A DNA stretch of 64,000 bases from Brevibacillus panacihumi W25 (GTDB taxonomy: Bacteria; Bacillota; Bacilli; Brevibacillales; Brevibacillaceae), in the NCBI RefSeq assembly GCF_000503775.1, contig NZ_KI629782.1:930001-994000 (forward strand), given 5' to 3'. The notes under the pieces are model-generated. The model did not search any database and was not told where the DNA came from. It was given only the letters and a program-made list of their open reading frames with translations. Both the position numbers and the translations under genes were made by a program. Below are positions 29,857 to 38,210 of this stretch, piece by piece; position 1 is the first letter of the stretch; every line of letters begins with the position of its first letter.

Positions 29857-31095
29857 TCAGGAAGTAGCGTCGCACTCCAGGATCAATTTCGTACCTGCAT
29901 GCGAGCTCCCCAGATAGAGCCGATCACAGTATTGCAGCATGACGTGAAAGCCGACTCCCAGGGAATGCTGGGTTGAATACCCTTGTAACAGTGTAGCACG
30001 AGGCAGGTCCTCAAGTACAATTCCCTGCCCATCATCATGGATGACTGCTCTGCATTTGCTCCAGTCCGTCGCAGCATAGAGCAGGATGGAACCGCCATTC
30101 CCGTGTTTGATCATGTTGGATGCCGCCTCATTGACGGCGACCAGATATTGCAGGAGCCGTTTATCCGGCAGGTTCATCGGCTCCAGTGCTTTCCGGAAGG
30201 CCTTCCGCAGCGAAGCCAAATCCTCTGGTTCCCCCAGGTCCTGTGACAGGAGCTTTCGTCCCTCCCTCAGCAATACAAACAGTTCCTCATCGTTTAAAAG
30301 CAGCAGTTTGTTTCGCGTAACGACACCGAGCAGATCGCGGTACATCTCCCACTCTCGCCTCTTGCGCTTGCGCTCCTCCATGATGACAGCCGTCACGTCG
30401 ATCAATGCTACGCCACAGGTTTGATCGGGCAGGGGAGAGACGTACAATTCAAAAACCTTCTCTCCATTCGCCGAGACCAGCTGCTCGCGAAGGGAAGCTC
30501 CTGTCAAAGAGGCCGGATGAATCAGCCGCTTCATTTCCCTTTCGACGTCCGGATCAGCCCGGTTTGATCCGAGCGGACGCAATTTTCCCCATTCGTAGTG
30601 GTACAGAAAGATCGTCTCCACCTGACGCAGAATGGACAGCTTTTGCAGCTCCTGCTTGATGAGACGGCTCATCTGGTCGTCTCGTTCCTTCCAATCCAGG
30701 AGGATGTTGGAAAGATCCAGTTCCTTGCTCATGAGCCAGGTATGAAATTCCTCGAGCAACAAGCGATCCAGGACTTCCTGACGGCGCAGCACCTTGTCGA
30801 TGTCCATCACAAAATACGGATCGCCCTCAATCCCTTTTAATCCAGTGCCAATAATGCGAAAATCATCCGCCAGTTCCACTTCGAGTCGGTCGTGAAGCGG
30901 AAGATTGGGGCTGTATAAGCCTATCGCCGTCCTGCTGACCGTCACCAATTGGACTTGGCAGGTCTTTCCGCTGCCAAGGAGGGTGATGCGAACAGAACGG
31001 GGCGGAATCACTTTTCGAGCCGAATTGCCGACACGCAAGGCTTCTAGGCAGTTTTGACAATCAGGATTGTTCGGACACTGTTCGCACAGAATCAC
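29857..31095 (-). CDS. Multi-domain RsbW-like kinase with Cys4 motif and PilZ-like segment
   Basis: This 412-residue protein has an N-terminal cysteine cluster CEQCPNNPDCQNC (Cys 4, 7, 13, 16) and a PilZ-like beta segment (about 27-100, VTVSRTAIGLYSP). A long helical stretch (105-160) and a PAS-like region (about 160-245) follow. The C-terminal GHKL ATPase domain has N-box VNEAASNMIKHGNGG at 321-335, G1 DDGQG at 354-358, G2 GYSTQHSLGVG and G3 GTKLIL. The ATPase is of the RsbW/SpoIIAB type, so it probably phosphorylates the STAS protein downstream. It overlaps the PP2C gene by 35 nt. The regulated target and the signal are unknown. Confidence 0.82.
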   Translation of the reverse strand: MILCEQCPNNPDCQNCLEALRVGNSARKVIPPRSVRITLLGSGKTCQVQLVTVSRTAIGLYSPNLPLHDRLEVELADDFRIIGTGLKGIEGDPYFVMDIDKVLRRQEVLDRLLLEEFHTWLMSKELDLSNILLDWKERDDQMSRLIKQELQKLSILRQVETIFLYHYEWGKLRPLGSNRADPDVEREMKRLIHPASLTGASLREQLVSANGEKVFELYVSPLPDQTCGVALIDVTAVIMEERKRKRREWEMYRDLLGVVTRNKLLLLNDEELFVLLREGRKLLSQDLGEPEDLASLRKAFRKALEPMNLPDKRLLQYLVAVNEAASNMIKHGNGGSILLYAATDWSKCRAVIHDDGQGIVLEDLPRATLLQGYSTQHSLGVGFHVMLQYCDRLYLGSSHAGTKLILECDATS

Positions 31096-32761
31096 GGTTC
31101 ATCCTCCTTTTTCGTGTCGCGTTGGCCGCTGGGGCGGACGCTTTTCCCTCCGTGTTGCCCCCTTTATGATACATGCATGTTTCCTCTTCGGGTAGAAATT
31201 GCAAAATCAGCACAGCAATGTCATCGGTCTGTTGCCCACTTCTTGTCTTATCCCAGATAAATGCCTCTACGCGATCAATCGCGTTTTCACATGTTACATC
31301 AGATTCCTGCAAAAGCAACCCGAGATCGTGCAGCCATTTCTGCGGATACTTTTGGGGATCGTTTCGTCCCGAATTCAATAAGCCGTCCGTGTAGACGAGC
31401 ATCATGCCCGCTTCCTGCAAAGCGATCTCTTGCAAGGGATAGGTAAAGTCCGGCAACAAGCCCAATCCAACCCCACCCATGCAAGGAAGGATAACCTGTT
31501 TTGTTTCCGACAGGTACAAGGGGTGCGGATGACCTGCCCTGCTCAGCAGCAGCTTGTGTTCATCTCTATCATAAACCATCACCAGCGCCGTGATAAATGA
31601 TCTCGTCCTGGACAGGTCCTCGTACAACAGCCGGTTCAACCGACCCAGAATCTCATCAGGGGCGCATACATTCTGCAACACGACTGAACGTACGGCACTT
31701 CGGATGCCCGTCGCAAGCATGCTGGCTGGCAATCCATGGCCTGAGACATCAGCAACAATAAAGCAGGTATAGCGTTCATCCATCTGGATGTAGTCGATAT
31801 AATCTCCGCCTACGTAGGTCACGGGAGAATAGACCGCGCGCGCCTTTAACCGCTCCAGAGAGAACTTCTCTCGAGGAATCAGTAAGGATTGTATTCGCTG
31901 CGCCAGCTCCATTTCCTTCTCCATCTCCCGGAACGCCAAGGAACGGCGATTGTCCATGCACTGCAGGAGATAGTCGTGAACATGGAGCAGCAAAAAGCGG
32001 AAAAAGGCTGGTTCAAGCTCCCGTTCACCATTTTCCCCCATCTTGACCTCTGCCGTCAGCGTGACGAATCGGATCAGCTCCAGGGAACCAGGCAGATCTT
32101 CCACTTTAATTTGCTCACAGACCCGCAGGATGACATCAGGATGATCCGGTGTGCCTCGCATCGCCTCATGATACACGTCGCCATCGGCTGTTTCCAGCGA
32201 GAACCGCAGAAAGGAGATGGTGCCGACCCTCGCAAACCAGTTGTCGACGAGCTCTTGGGTCAATTCCTGCAAAGAATCCTCCGTCAACGGGCGCGGGCGG
32301 ACGTCATCTCTGGCATTCAGTAAAAATTTGTAGTTTTTGTTTACTCCCACAAGATGTGCAAGCTGGCTGTTGGTCGCCTGCAAGGAAAGCACTTTCTCTG
32401 CATAATTTTGCTGCAGCTTGGCCGCAGAGTGAAATACCTCTTTTAGTAGCATTCGATTCGACAGGCCTGTCCTAACAAAGTGAAAGGCACACAGCAGAAG
32501 CGCTGCGGACAAGCCCGCACTCCCGGCGAAGGACAATTGCGGGAGCAGCAAAAGACCAAGCAAGCTTGCCAGCATCAATAAAAGCATCAAGCCAGCTTCC
32601 AATTGAGAAAAACGCAGTTTGAGGTACTGGCGGCGAAATCCTTCAGCAGCCGAATCTTCTAAAATCTTGGTGCCATATTCTCGGTAAGCGGCCCACAAGC
32701 CAAAAAGAATGCAACCGCCAACACCGATGCCAAGCCAAAAAATCAACGCTTCCATTTGCAT
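31061..32761 (-). CDS. Membrane PP2C-type serine phosphatase (SpoIIE/RsbU family)
   Basis: This protein of about 566 residues has two or three membrane helices near the N-terminus (about 5-25 and 55-100) and a middle region of no clear family (110-285). The C-terminal PP2C/SpoIIE domain (about 300-530) has VGGDYIDYI, FIVADVSGHGLPASML, VYTDGLLNSG and TDDIAVLIL, which include the metal-binding aspartates. It should dephosphorylate the STAS protein encoded at the end of the operon. Several ATGs are possible (32785, 32767, 32761, 32755); AAGGTG is best spaced for 32761. A Lys/Arg-rich tail overlaps the kinase gene. Confidence 0.87.
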   Translation of the reverse strand: MQMEALIFWLGIGVGGCILFGLWAAYREYGTKILEDSAAEGFRRQYLKLRFSQLEAGLMLLLMLASLLGLLLLPQLSFAGSAGLSAALLLCAFHFVRTGLSNRMLLKEVFHSAAKLQQNYAEKVLSLQATNSQLAHLVGVNKNYKFLLNARDDVRPRPLTEDSLQELTQELVDNWFARVGTISFLRFSLETADGDVYHEAMRGTPDHPDVILRVCEQIKVEDLPGSLELIRFVTLTAEVKMGENGERELEPAFFRFLLLHVHDYLLQCMDNRRSLAFREMEKEMELAQRIQSLLIPREKFSLERLKARAVYSPVTYVGGDYIDYIQMDERYTCFIVADVSGHGLPASMLATGIRSAVRSVVLQNVCAPDEILGRLNRLLYEDLSRTRSFITALVMVYDRDEHKLLLSRAGHPHPLYLSETKQVILPCMGGVGLGLLPDFTYPLQEIALQEAGMMLVYTDGLLNSGRNDPQKYPQKWLHDLGLLLQESDVTCENAIDRVEAFIWDKTRSGQQTDDIAVLILQFLPEEETCMYHKGGNTEGKASAPAANATRKRRMNRDSVRTVSEQS

Positions 32762-32869
32762 CTCCATCACCTTACTCGCCAGCATATATCCTTGTTGTAA
32801 TTGCCCTTCCCTCTTTTACCCAGCCCCAAACCTGCGCAGAGCTGACTGGCACTGTCCAAACTGCTTTGG

Positions 32870-32878
32870 CATATGCTG
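32870..32878 (+). promoter_or_regulatory. Weak SigK-like -10 before the 60-residue gene
   Basis: CATATGCTG (32870-32878) differs by one base from the SigK pattern CATANNNTA, with the expected AC 17 nt upstream (32851-32852). The short distance to the ribosome site fits, but the pattern is loose and chance matches are common. Confidence 0.22.
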
Positions 32879-32896
32879 AGTTGAGGTGATCTCGCG

Positions 32897-33079
32897 ATGA
32901 ATTTTCGCTGGAAGTACAATCCTACCTTTCTGCGAATCAAGTTTGGCTTCAAGCAAGTTTTACTTCCCTTGATCGTCTTTCAATTTATCCGAACCGTCCT
33001 CTTCCCGACCTCCTTCGATGTGATCCTGCTGGGACTCCTCGCTTTGCTCTATGTGGCCATCGTCCTGGATTGGCTGTAA
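32897..33079 (+). CDS. 60-residue predicted membrane protein
   Basis: This is one of the two genes on the plus strand that look real. The ATG is preceded by GAGGTGATC at good distance. The product has a basic N-terminus (MNFRWKYNPTFLRIKFGFK) and two hydrophobic helices (about 19-36 and 40-58). I do not recognise the family. It lies between the divergent PP2C gene and the convergent CotS-type gene, next to spore coat genes, and may be a small sporulation membrane protein, which is inference only. It has no plus-strand terminator of its own apart from the shared hairpin. Confidence 0.65.
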   Translation: MNFRWKYNPTFLRIKFGFKQVLLPLIVFQFIRTVLFPTSFDVILLGLLALLYVAIVLDWL

Positions 33080-33082
33080 TGG

Positions 33083-33114
33083 AAAAGACAACGTCCCAAG
33101 CTGCTGAGACGTTG
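33083..33114 (-). terminator. Terminator of the spoVID-CotS operon
   Basis: CAACGTC/GACGTTG stem (33089-33095 with 33108-33114) with an inner AGCAGCT, followed on the minus strand by TCTTTTCC. It lies just after the second CotS-type gene. Confidence 0.75.
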
Positions 33115-33118
33115 CCCA

Positions 33119-34114
33119 TTAGAATGCTTGCTGGACCCAGCGATGCAGTCGCATCAAACGGTCCATATCTTTTTCCAGCCGCTTGACGGCATATAATTCG
33201 CTCCAGTCTCGCCGCTTGTTGTAATAGACATCGATGTCCCGCATCACACGTTCAGGATAGCTTAAAAACACTGCCAAAAGTTCGATCTCATCCGGCCGCA
33301 GCGGGAAGATGGAGGCATAATGGTGAAACAGCTGAGAAGCGCCTGCCTGATCGCCCGCCATCTGAAAATACGTGCGATAAAACAACGTCAAATCGCGGAT
33401 CGGCGTGTCGAATACAGCCCGGTCAAAATTGATCAGTCTTCCCCGGCCATTCCGGTCCGCAACCGTATGAGCCGGGTGCGGATAGCCGTGTATCAATGAC
33501 AGGCGAAAGTGCGCGTGAGTCTCGTGCCGCTCGCGCCAATCCGTAAGAAGCTCAATCGCTTGATTGCCCAGATCAGCGACAAACCCCTGGTTGGCCAAGA
33601 ATACGACATCAAACGGAGATTGATAGATCCGTCCTTGGGCCGTCTCGGCTGCGGCGTCCATTTGCTTGAGCCAGAACCGCCATCTCGCCAGCAAGGAGTC
33701 AATCAACGGCTCCACCTGTCTGGGATCGTCGAAGTGAACATTTTGGGTCAAATGATGCATTTCCGCCAATCTTTCCAGAGTCGGCGTCGCCCAAGCCAGC
33801 GGTTGAGCAGCCCATTGTTCGTTGCCGGGCTGCCATCGTGTCAGGTAATACACCCTGTCTTCGACCTGCACGAAGGGATCGTCGTACTTCGTATACACGA
33901 AGGGGACAGCCCCTTCCCAGCCGCGTTTTTGCAATTGCCGCAAGACATCGCTGACTTGAGAAAAACGCTTGCCCGGGATGGACGATCTCTTGCAGATAAA
34001 GGTGCCGTACGGTGTTTCTGCCTTGAACACATTCGGCTCCTTGATCATATCGATGGACTGGGCAAACATGTCGTATTCCTGAAACAGGGGGAAAATTTCC
34101 TCAAAGCGACTCAT
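33119..34114 (-). CDS. CotS/YsxE-type spore coat pseudokinase
   Basis: This 331-residue protein has the aminoglycoside-phosphotransferase-like fold of the CotS/YsxE/YutH spore coat family. The place of the catalytic loop HGDxxxxN reads IHGYPHPAH (208-216), so the catalytic Asp is a Tyr. The later metal-binding segment LINFDRA (227-233) is retained. It overlaps the upstream CotS-type gene by 14 nt and lies in the spoVID operon, matching B. subtilis spoVID-ysxE. The ATG at 34114 is preferred over the open frame to 34171. A structural role in the coat is more likely than kinase activity. Confidence 0.82.
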   Translation of the reverse strand: MSRFEEIFPLFQEYDMFAQSIDMIKEPNVFKAETPYGTFICKRSSIPGKRFSQVSDVLRQLQKRGWEGAVPFVYTKYDDPFVQVEDRVYYLTRWQPGNEQWAAQPLAWATPTLERLAEMHHLTQNVHFDDPRQVEPLIDSLLARWRFWLKQMDAAAETAQGRIYQSPFDVVFLANQGFVADLGNQAIELLTDWRERHETHAHFRLSLIHGYPHPAHTVADRNGRGRLINFDRAVFDTPIRDLTLFYRTYFQMAGDQAGASQLFHHYASIFPLRPDEIELLAVFLSYPERVMRDIDVYYNKRRDWSELYAVKRLEKDMDRLMRLHRWVQQAF

Positions 34115-35099
34115 GGCTGCCTTCACTCCTTGCCCGCTCGGCTCGATTGGCGATGTGCCGCAGAAGGACATCTACTGTCTGCTGGCATTCCAAAGCCTGT
34201 TCAATCGCTGTCGTCGGCACCTGCGGCCCGTGCTCAAGCTGTTTTACATACGACTCCACACTTCTCCACACTTCCCGGGGACGAGCCATGAAAGCAAGCA
34301 TCAACGTATAATCCCCGTAGGAGAGCGCCTTTTTTTCTTCGTAACCATCCAAAAATGAATCGATCTGCTCCAGGTCCTCATGCGTCAAGTAGAGTTCCCG
34401 CAAGTATCCTGCTACATCCCGATGCTGTACCGACAACGCCGGCCGAAAGAAGCCGCGGATAAACAGCCGCTCATCCACGATCCCCCAATTGTCACGGGTC
34501 AAATCTCTGTGTGATACGCCGATGCTGTCCTGGGGGATCTCCGGATGGCTCAGCATCGTATAGGAGCGCTCCATTCGCTGCAGGAGCGTCGGACCCAGTT
34601 CCGCCACCCAGCGCTCTCCCCGAAGCTTTTTTTTATCTTCCCTGCGGAAGGAGGCGAAGAGTGCCTTCGCCCGATTCCATTCCGATTCCGCTTTCAACTG
34701 CTCATGCTTCAGGTACTCCGTCCCGTTCAGCAGCGGACTCTCTTGCTGTGCGGCATGCATCATCCCGATCACCTCTCCGCATTGGCGAGCCATCTCGACC
34801 CCTGGCTGACAAGGCTCGATACGACGATGGTGATCTGTCATGGTGACTCCACGCTTCCCTGCGATGACGTAAGGTTTGCCTTCACGCGTCCGTATAAACC
34901 TCTCCAGACCGCGAAAACCCTGACGCGCCAGTCGTTCGCGCCAAGCAAACGACCAGCGCATCACATCTACGCGCGGCCATACCCGCAGTTCTTTGGGACC
35001 ACGATTGGTCTCCAGCAAATAACAGTCGTCCAGCGGCGTGACGCGAATCACACGCGCTCGATACTGTTGGCAAATCTCATTCAGTTCAATCTTGTCCAC
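34101..35099 (-). CDS. CotS-type spore coat protein, kinase-like
   Basis: This 332-residue CotS family member starts 14 nt after the spoVID stop. It keeps an intact catalytic loop SHRDLTRDNW (HRDLTRDN at 197-204), but the metal-binding D-F-D/G segment that should follow reads IRGFFRP (214-220), without an acidic residue. It therefore shows the opposite loss to the downstream neighbour. The family acts in the inner spore coat; CotS itself depends on SpoVID/SafA-type scaffolds. The order spoVID, this gene, the YsxE-like gene suggests a local duplication. Confidence 0.82.
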   Translation of the reverse strand: MDKIELNEICQQYRARVIRVTPLDDCYLLETNRGPKELRVWPRVDVMRWSFAWRERLARQGFRGLERFIRTREGKPYVIAGKRGVTMTDHHRRIEPCQPGVEMARQCGEVIGMMHAAQQESPLLNGTEYLKHEQLKAESEWNRAKALFASFRREDKKKLRGERWVAELGPTLLQRMERSYTMLSHPEIPQDSIGVSHRDLTRDNWGIVDERLFIRGFFRPALSVQHRDVAGYLRELYLTHEDLEQIDSFLDGYEEKKALSYGDYTLMLAFMARPREVWRSVESYVKQLEHGPQVPTTAIEQALECQQTVDVLLRHIANRAERARSEGSHESL

Positions 35100-35112
35100 A
35101 GCCCTCCACTCC

Positions 35113-36699
35113 TCACTGTGGAATGTACAGGATTTGTCCGGCTACCAACTGATCAGAGGTCAGTCGGTTTACCTCCACCAGCCTGGATACCGGCAAGGAA
35201 TAGCGCTGCGAGATGACTTCCAGGGTTTCTTCTTTTTGGATGATGCACAGCTTCATTTGGCTGGTTCGCTCTTCCCGGCTGCGCGCGAAGGCGGAAAGGT
35301 TCTGCATCGCTTCCAAAGTAGACGCGTTGGCAGCTGGCACGGCCGCTTTTTTGGACGAACTGGAGGAAGACTCGGGATCCTGCGCTTCCGCTTCCTGTCT
35401 CGCCTTCGAAGCATGCGAGAAGATGGACGTAATGTTCAGATTCCCTTCTTTTTCCCTGGAGGGTTTCCCGGAAATCGCGACTCGTACTTCTGCCTCCTCC
35501 TGCACCTCTGGTTCCGCGCTTACCTCTACTTCAGCAGCATCGGCTTCGGACGCAACCTCTTCATCTTCAACCTCTTCTACATGACCGTCCACTGCTTGCG
35601 AATCAGCCTCTTCTTCCTCCTGAGCAGAGGCAAGCACTTCCTGGCTCTCCTGCTCCTCTTCTGCTGAAAAAGTCTTCGCGGCAATCCCCTCTTCAGCACT
35701 TTCCTCCTGTCTGGCGGCAGGCTGTTGGTCGGCGACAGATGTATAGTCTACCTCCTGCTCGTCGTGGATGGCCAAGACGGGAGCATCCAGTTCTTCCTCC
35801 TGCTGGTCGTACTCGTATTGATCATTGTAGCCGTTCTGTGCCGCTACATGCTCGAATGTCGATGAATCCTCTTCCCGTACTTGAGCGGGCAGATTCCATG
35901 ATTCGTACTGGCTCGAATCTGAATTGCCTGCCTCATCTTCCGTCACTTCGCCAAAGCTGTTGTTGGTATACATCTGATGCGAACTCATTTCTACAGCCGG
36001 TGTGTCAAAGAGCGAAGGGGAATCCTGTGATTCGTATGCGATGGGCTGGGCATCTCTTTCCATTTCCTGTTCCAGCGCATTCAGTTTCTCCTCGATCTCT
36101 TCCAGCGTCGCCGGCTCGGTCAGTTCTTCCGTCTGTTCTACCGCTACGTGTGAGTAATCCCAAACGTCTTCATGGTTGGCTGGCACTGCCTCGTAACTGT
36201 AATCATAGGAATTCGTCTCCTGTTGCCTCTCCTCCGCCGGATCTGCAAAATGTATCCCGGCGATTTTTAGTTCTGCCTCTACCAGCATCTGATGAGGAGA
36301 TTCGAGCTTGTAATCAAAGCTGTCTACGACCGCGTAGATATCCCCCATCTGTGCGATCCGTTCTACAGGAATCGTAATATTCAGCGGAATGCGGTGTCCG
36401 ATCTGTTCTTCCAAACCGTAAGCAGCCCTCTCAGATGCATCCAGACGTAATGGGGAGAACGACATCGCCTCTACCAGGGTTTCCGTTCCACCACTGGTTG
36501 GCTCAGCAGTATCCCTGATCGGCTCGTACTTCCCATAGAGCTGCAAGCAGCCTGTGATGGAAACATAGGACTGATTTTCAAGCACCTCCACATCCGGAAC
36601 CAATTCCAGCTCTTGCAAATCACCGATACCGGCTCTATCAGATGAGAGGAAAATGGTCTCCTTGATGGTGAACGAAAGCAGTCCATCCTGTAATGCCAT
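35113..36699 (-). CDS. spoVID: Spore coat morphogenetic protein SpoVID
   Basis: This 528-residue protein has a conserved N-terminal beta domain (about 1-170, LSFTIKETIFLSSDRAG) and a very acidic, Glu/Gln/Ser-rich middle (about 175-400). The C-terminal LysM domain (about 480-528) reads CIIQKEETLEVISQRYSLPVSRLVEVN...GQILYIPQ. SpoVID encases the forespore with the coat; LysM binds lipid II or peptidoglycan at the mother-cell membrane. The ATG at 36699 follows AAAGGAGG. A SigE-like -10 (CATATAGT, 36737-36744) precedes it, in line with SigE control in B. subtilis. Confidence 0.92.
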   Translation of the reverse strand: MALQDGLLSFTIKETIFLSSDRAGIGDLQELELVPDVEVLENQSYVSITGCLQLYGKYEPIRDTAEPTSGGTETLVEAMSFSPLRLDASERAAYGLEEQIGHRIPLNITIPVERIAQMGDIYAVVDSFDYKLESPHQMLVEAELKIAGIHFADPAEERQQETNSYDYSYEAVPANHEDVWDYSHVAVEQTEELTEPATLEEIEEKLNALEQEMERDAQPIAYESQDSPSLFDTPAVEMSSHQMYTNNSFGEVTEDEAGNSDSSQYESWNLPAQVREEDSSTFEHVAAQNGYNDQYEYDQQEEELDAPVLAIHDEQEVDYTSVADQQPAARQEESAEEGIAAKTFSAEEEQESQEVLASAQEEEEADSQAVDGHVEEVEDEEVASEADAAEVEVSAEPEVQEEAEVRVAISGKPSREKEGNLNITSIFSHASKARQEAEAQDPESSSSSSKKAAVPAANASTLEAMQNLSAFARSREERTSQMKLCIIQKEETLEVISQRYSLPVSRLVEVNRLTSDQLVAGQILYIPQ

Positions 36700-36736
36700 T
36701 CGTGCTCCTCCTTTCAAGTGCAGGACATTTCCCTAT

Positions 36737-36744
36737 ACTATATG
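36737..36744 (-). promoter_or_regulatory. Candidate SigE -10 box of spoVID
   Basis: CATATAGT on the minus strand fits seven of eight positions of the SigE -10 consensus CATACANT and lies about 38 nt before the spoVID ATG. The -35 region (GCTAAA at 14 nt) is poor. Confidence 0.4.
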
Positions 36745-36769
36745 GAACGGACGAGTCCTTTAGCACCGG

Positions 36770-36800
36770 AAAATAGAAAAACCGGGGTTATCTCCCCGGT
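36770..36800 (-). terminator. Terminator of hemE-hemH-hemY
   Basis: ACCGGGG/CCCCGGT perfect 7-bp stem (36781-36787 with 36794-36800) followed on the minus strand by TTTTTCTATTTT. It overlaps the last codons and stop of hemY. Confidence 0.9.
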
Positions 36801-38197
36801 TGGATGGTTGCCAGCAAATCGGATACTGCTTTTTTTCCTTGATCGATGCAATCAGGCACCCCGACGCCATCGTACGAAGCACCTGCCAGATAGACACCTG
36901 GAAGCTCTTCGCGAACACGCTTTTTCACTTCCTGTACCCATGCCTGATGTCCCACGACATACGGGATCGCATTCTGCAAGCGGGTGACACGATAAAAATC
37001 AGGCTCCTGACGAATCGTCATGATCTTCCGTAATTCTCGCAGGACCATATCAACAATCTCTTCATCTGAAAGCTGCAGGAAGGATTGCTCGCCTGCTCTG
37101 CCTACGAAGCAGCGCAGCAATGCTTTTCCTTTGGGTGTGGAATGGGGCCACTTGCGATGCGCCCAGGTGCAAGCCGTAATCTCGATCCCCGAGTTGCGCG
37201 GTACGATAAAGCCCGTACCGTCCAGCCGTTGATCCAGTGCATCCTCCGGGAACGCCATGGCTATCGTCGCCACCATGTGCGGCTTTGCTTTTGGCAGTGT
37301 CGGCACTGATGCATAGGGGGCGAGAAGCGGCTCTGTCACCGCATGCGGCAACGTGAGCAGAACGGCATCTGTTTCCAGTATCCGTCCATCCTTCATCGTC
37401 AGAAGATAACGGTTATTCCCGTTTTTTTCCAGCTTTTCTATACCTATCCCTTTCCAAATGCTTTCCACGGGAAGGCTTTTTTCCATGCCCTCAATCAATG
37501 TTTCCAGGCCATTTTTCAGAGTCAGGAAAATTCCCTTCGGAGTTCCAGGCTCCTTGGCCTGCGGCCGGGATTGCTTCATCGCCAAGATCAGACTGCGGTG
37601 CTGTTGCTCCATTTTGGCGAATTGCGGAAAGCTTGCCAACAGGCTGAGATTGTCGATATCACCTGAATAGACGCCGGATAGAAGCGGTTGAATCAGATTT
37701 TCGATGACCTCATTTCCCAGTCTGCGCCGAAAAAACTCTCCGACTGATCGGTCTTCAGTCCCTTGAGCGGCAGGCAGGAGCAAATCAGCCGCCGCACGCA
37801 GCTTGCCCGGCCAGGAGACCAGTTCCGTTTTGACGAAGGGCATGATTTTGGTCGGCACACCCATGACGGCACCTTCTGGAATCGGAACAAGGTGGTCCTG
37901 GTGATAGATGTAAGACTGCCCTGTGCGATTGCGTACCAGTTCGTCCTCCAGGCCCAAATCCTTGGCCAATTGAGCTGCGCTTGCTTTGCGCTCCAGAAAG
38001 GAGTCCGGGCCAAGCTCGATGACGAATCCCTCGTGCCGCCAGGTTTTGATCTTGCCCCCGAGGCGATCTGCCTCTTCGATGAGCTGAAAACGGACCGGCA
38101 AGCCCTGCTCCTGGATCTGCCGATGCAAGTAAAAGGCGGCGCTCAGTCCCGTGATGCCGCCGCCAATAATCGTCATGTGATAGCTGTTGTCACTCAT
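36788..38197 (-). CDS. hemY: Coproporphyrinogen III oxidase (HemY/CgoX)
   Basis: This 469-residue FAD enzyme oxidises coproporphyrinogen III to coproporphyrin III in the Gram-positive haem route. It has an N-terminal FAD-binding motif TIIGGGITGLSAAFYL and RLGGKIKTWRHEGFVIELGPDSFL. The C-terminal FAD motif near 430-445 reads PGVYLAGASYDGVGVPDCIDQGKKA. The gene is called hemY in older B. subtilis literature and cgoX in newer work. It ends the hemE-hemH-hemY operon, with a 13-nt gap to hemH, and terminates in a strong hairpin. Confidence 0.96.
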   Translation of the reverse strand: MSDNSYHMTIIGGGITGLSAAFYLHRQIQEQGLPVRFQLIEEADRLGGKIKTWRHEGFVIELGPDSFLERKASAAQLAKDLGLEDELVRNRTGQSYIYHQDHLVPIPEGAVMGVPTKIMPFVKTELVSWPGKLRAAADLLLPAAQGTEDRSVGEFFRRRLGNEVIENLIQPLLSGVYSGDIDNLSLLASFPQFAKMEQQHRSLILAMKQSRPQAKEPGTPKGIFLTLKNGLETLIEGMEKSLPVESIWKGIGIEKLEKNGNNRYLLTMKDGRILETDAVLLTLPHAVTEPLLAPYASVPTLPKAKPHMVATIAMAFPEDALDQRLDGTGFIVPRNSGIEITACTWAHRKWPHSTPKGKALLRCFVGRAGEQSFLQLSDEEIVDMVLRELRKIMTIRQEPDFYRVTRLQNAIPYVVGHQAWVQEVKKRVREELPGVYLAGASYDGVGVPDCIDQGKKAVSDLLATIQPGR

Positions 38198-38210
38198 TTT
38201 GATCGAACCC

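Noticed and set aside
32781..32835. GGGTAAA on the minus strand before the PP2C gene as a SigB promoter
   Set aside because: No GTTT box at 12-15 nt; the nearest GTTT is only a few bases away, so the spacing is wrong.
35113..36699. Glu-rich repeats in the middle of SpoVID as a possible tandem-repeat expansion
   Set aside because: The acidic segment is low complexity but has no regular period; acidic linkers are normal for SpoVID.
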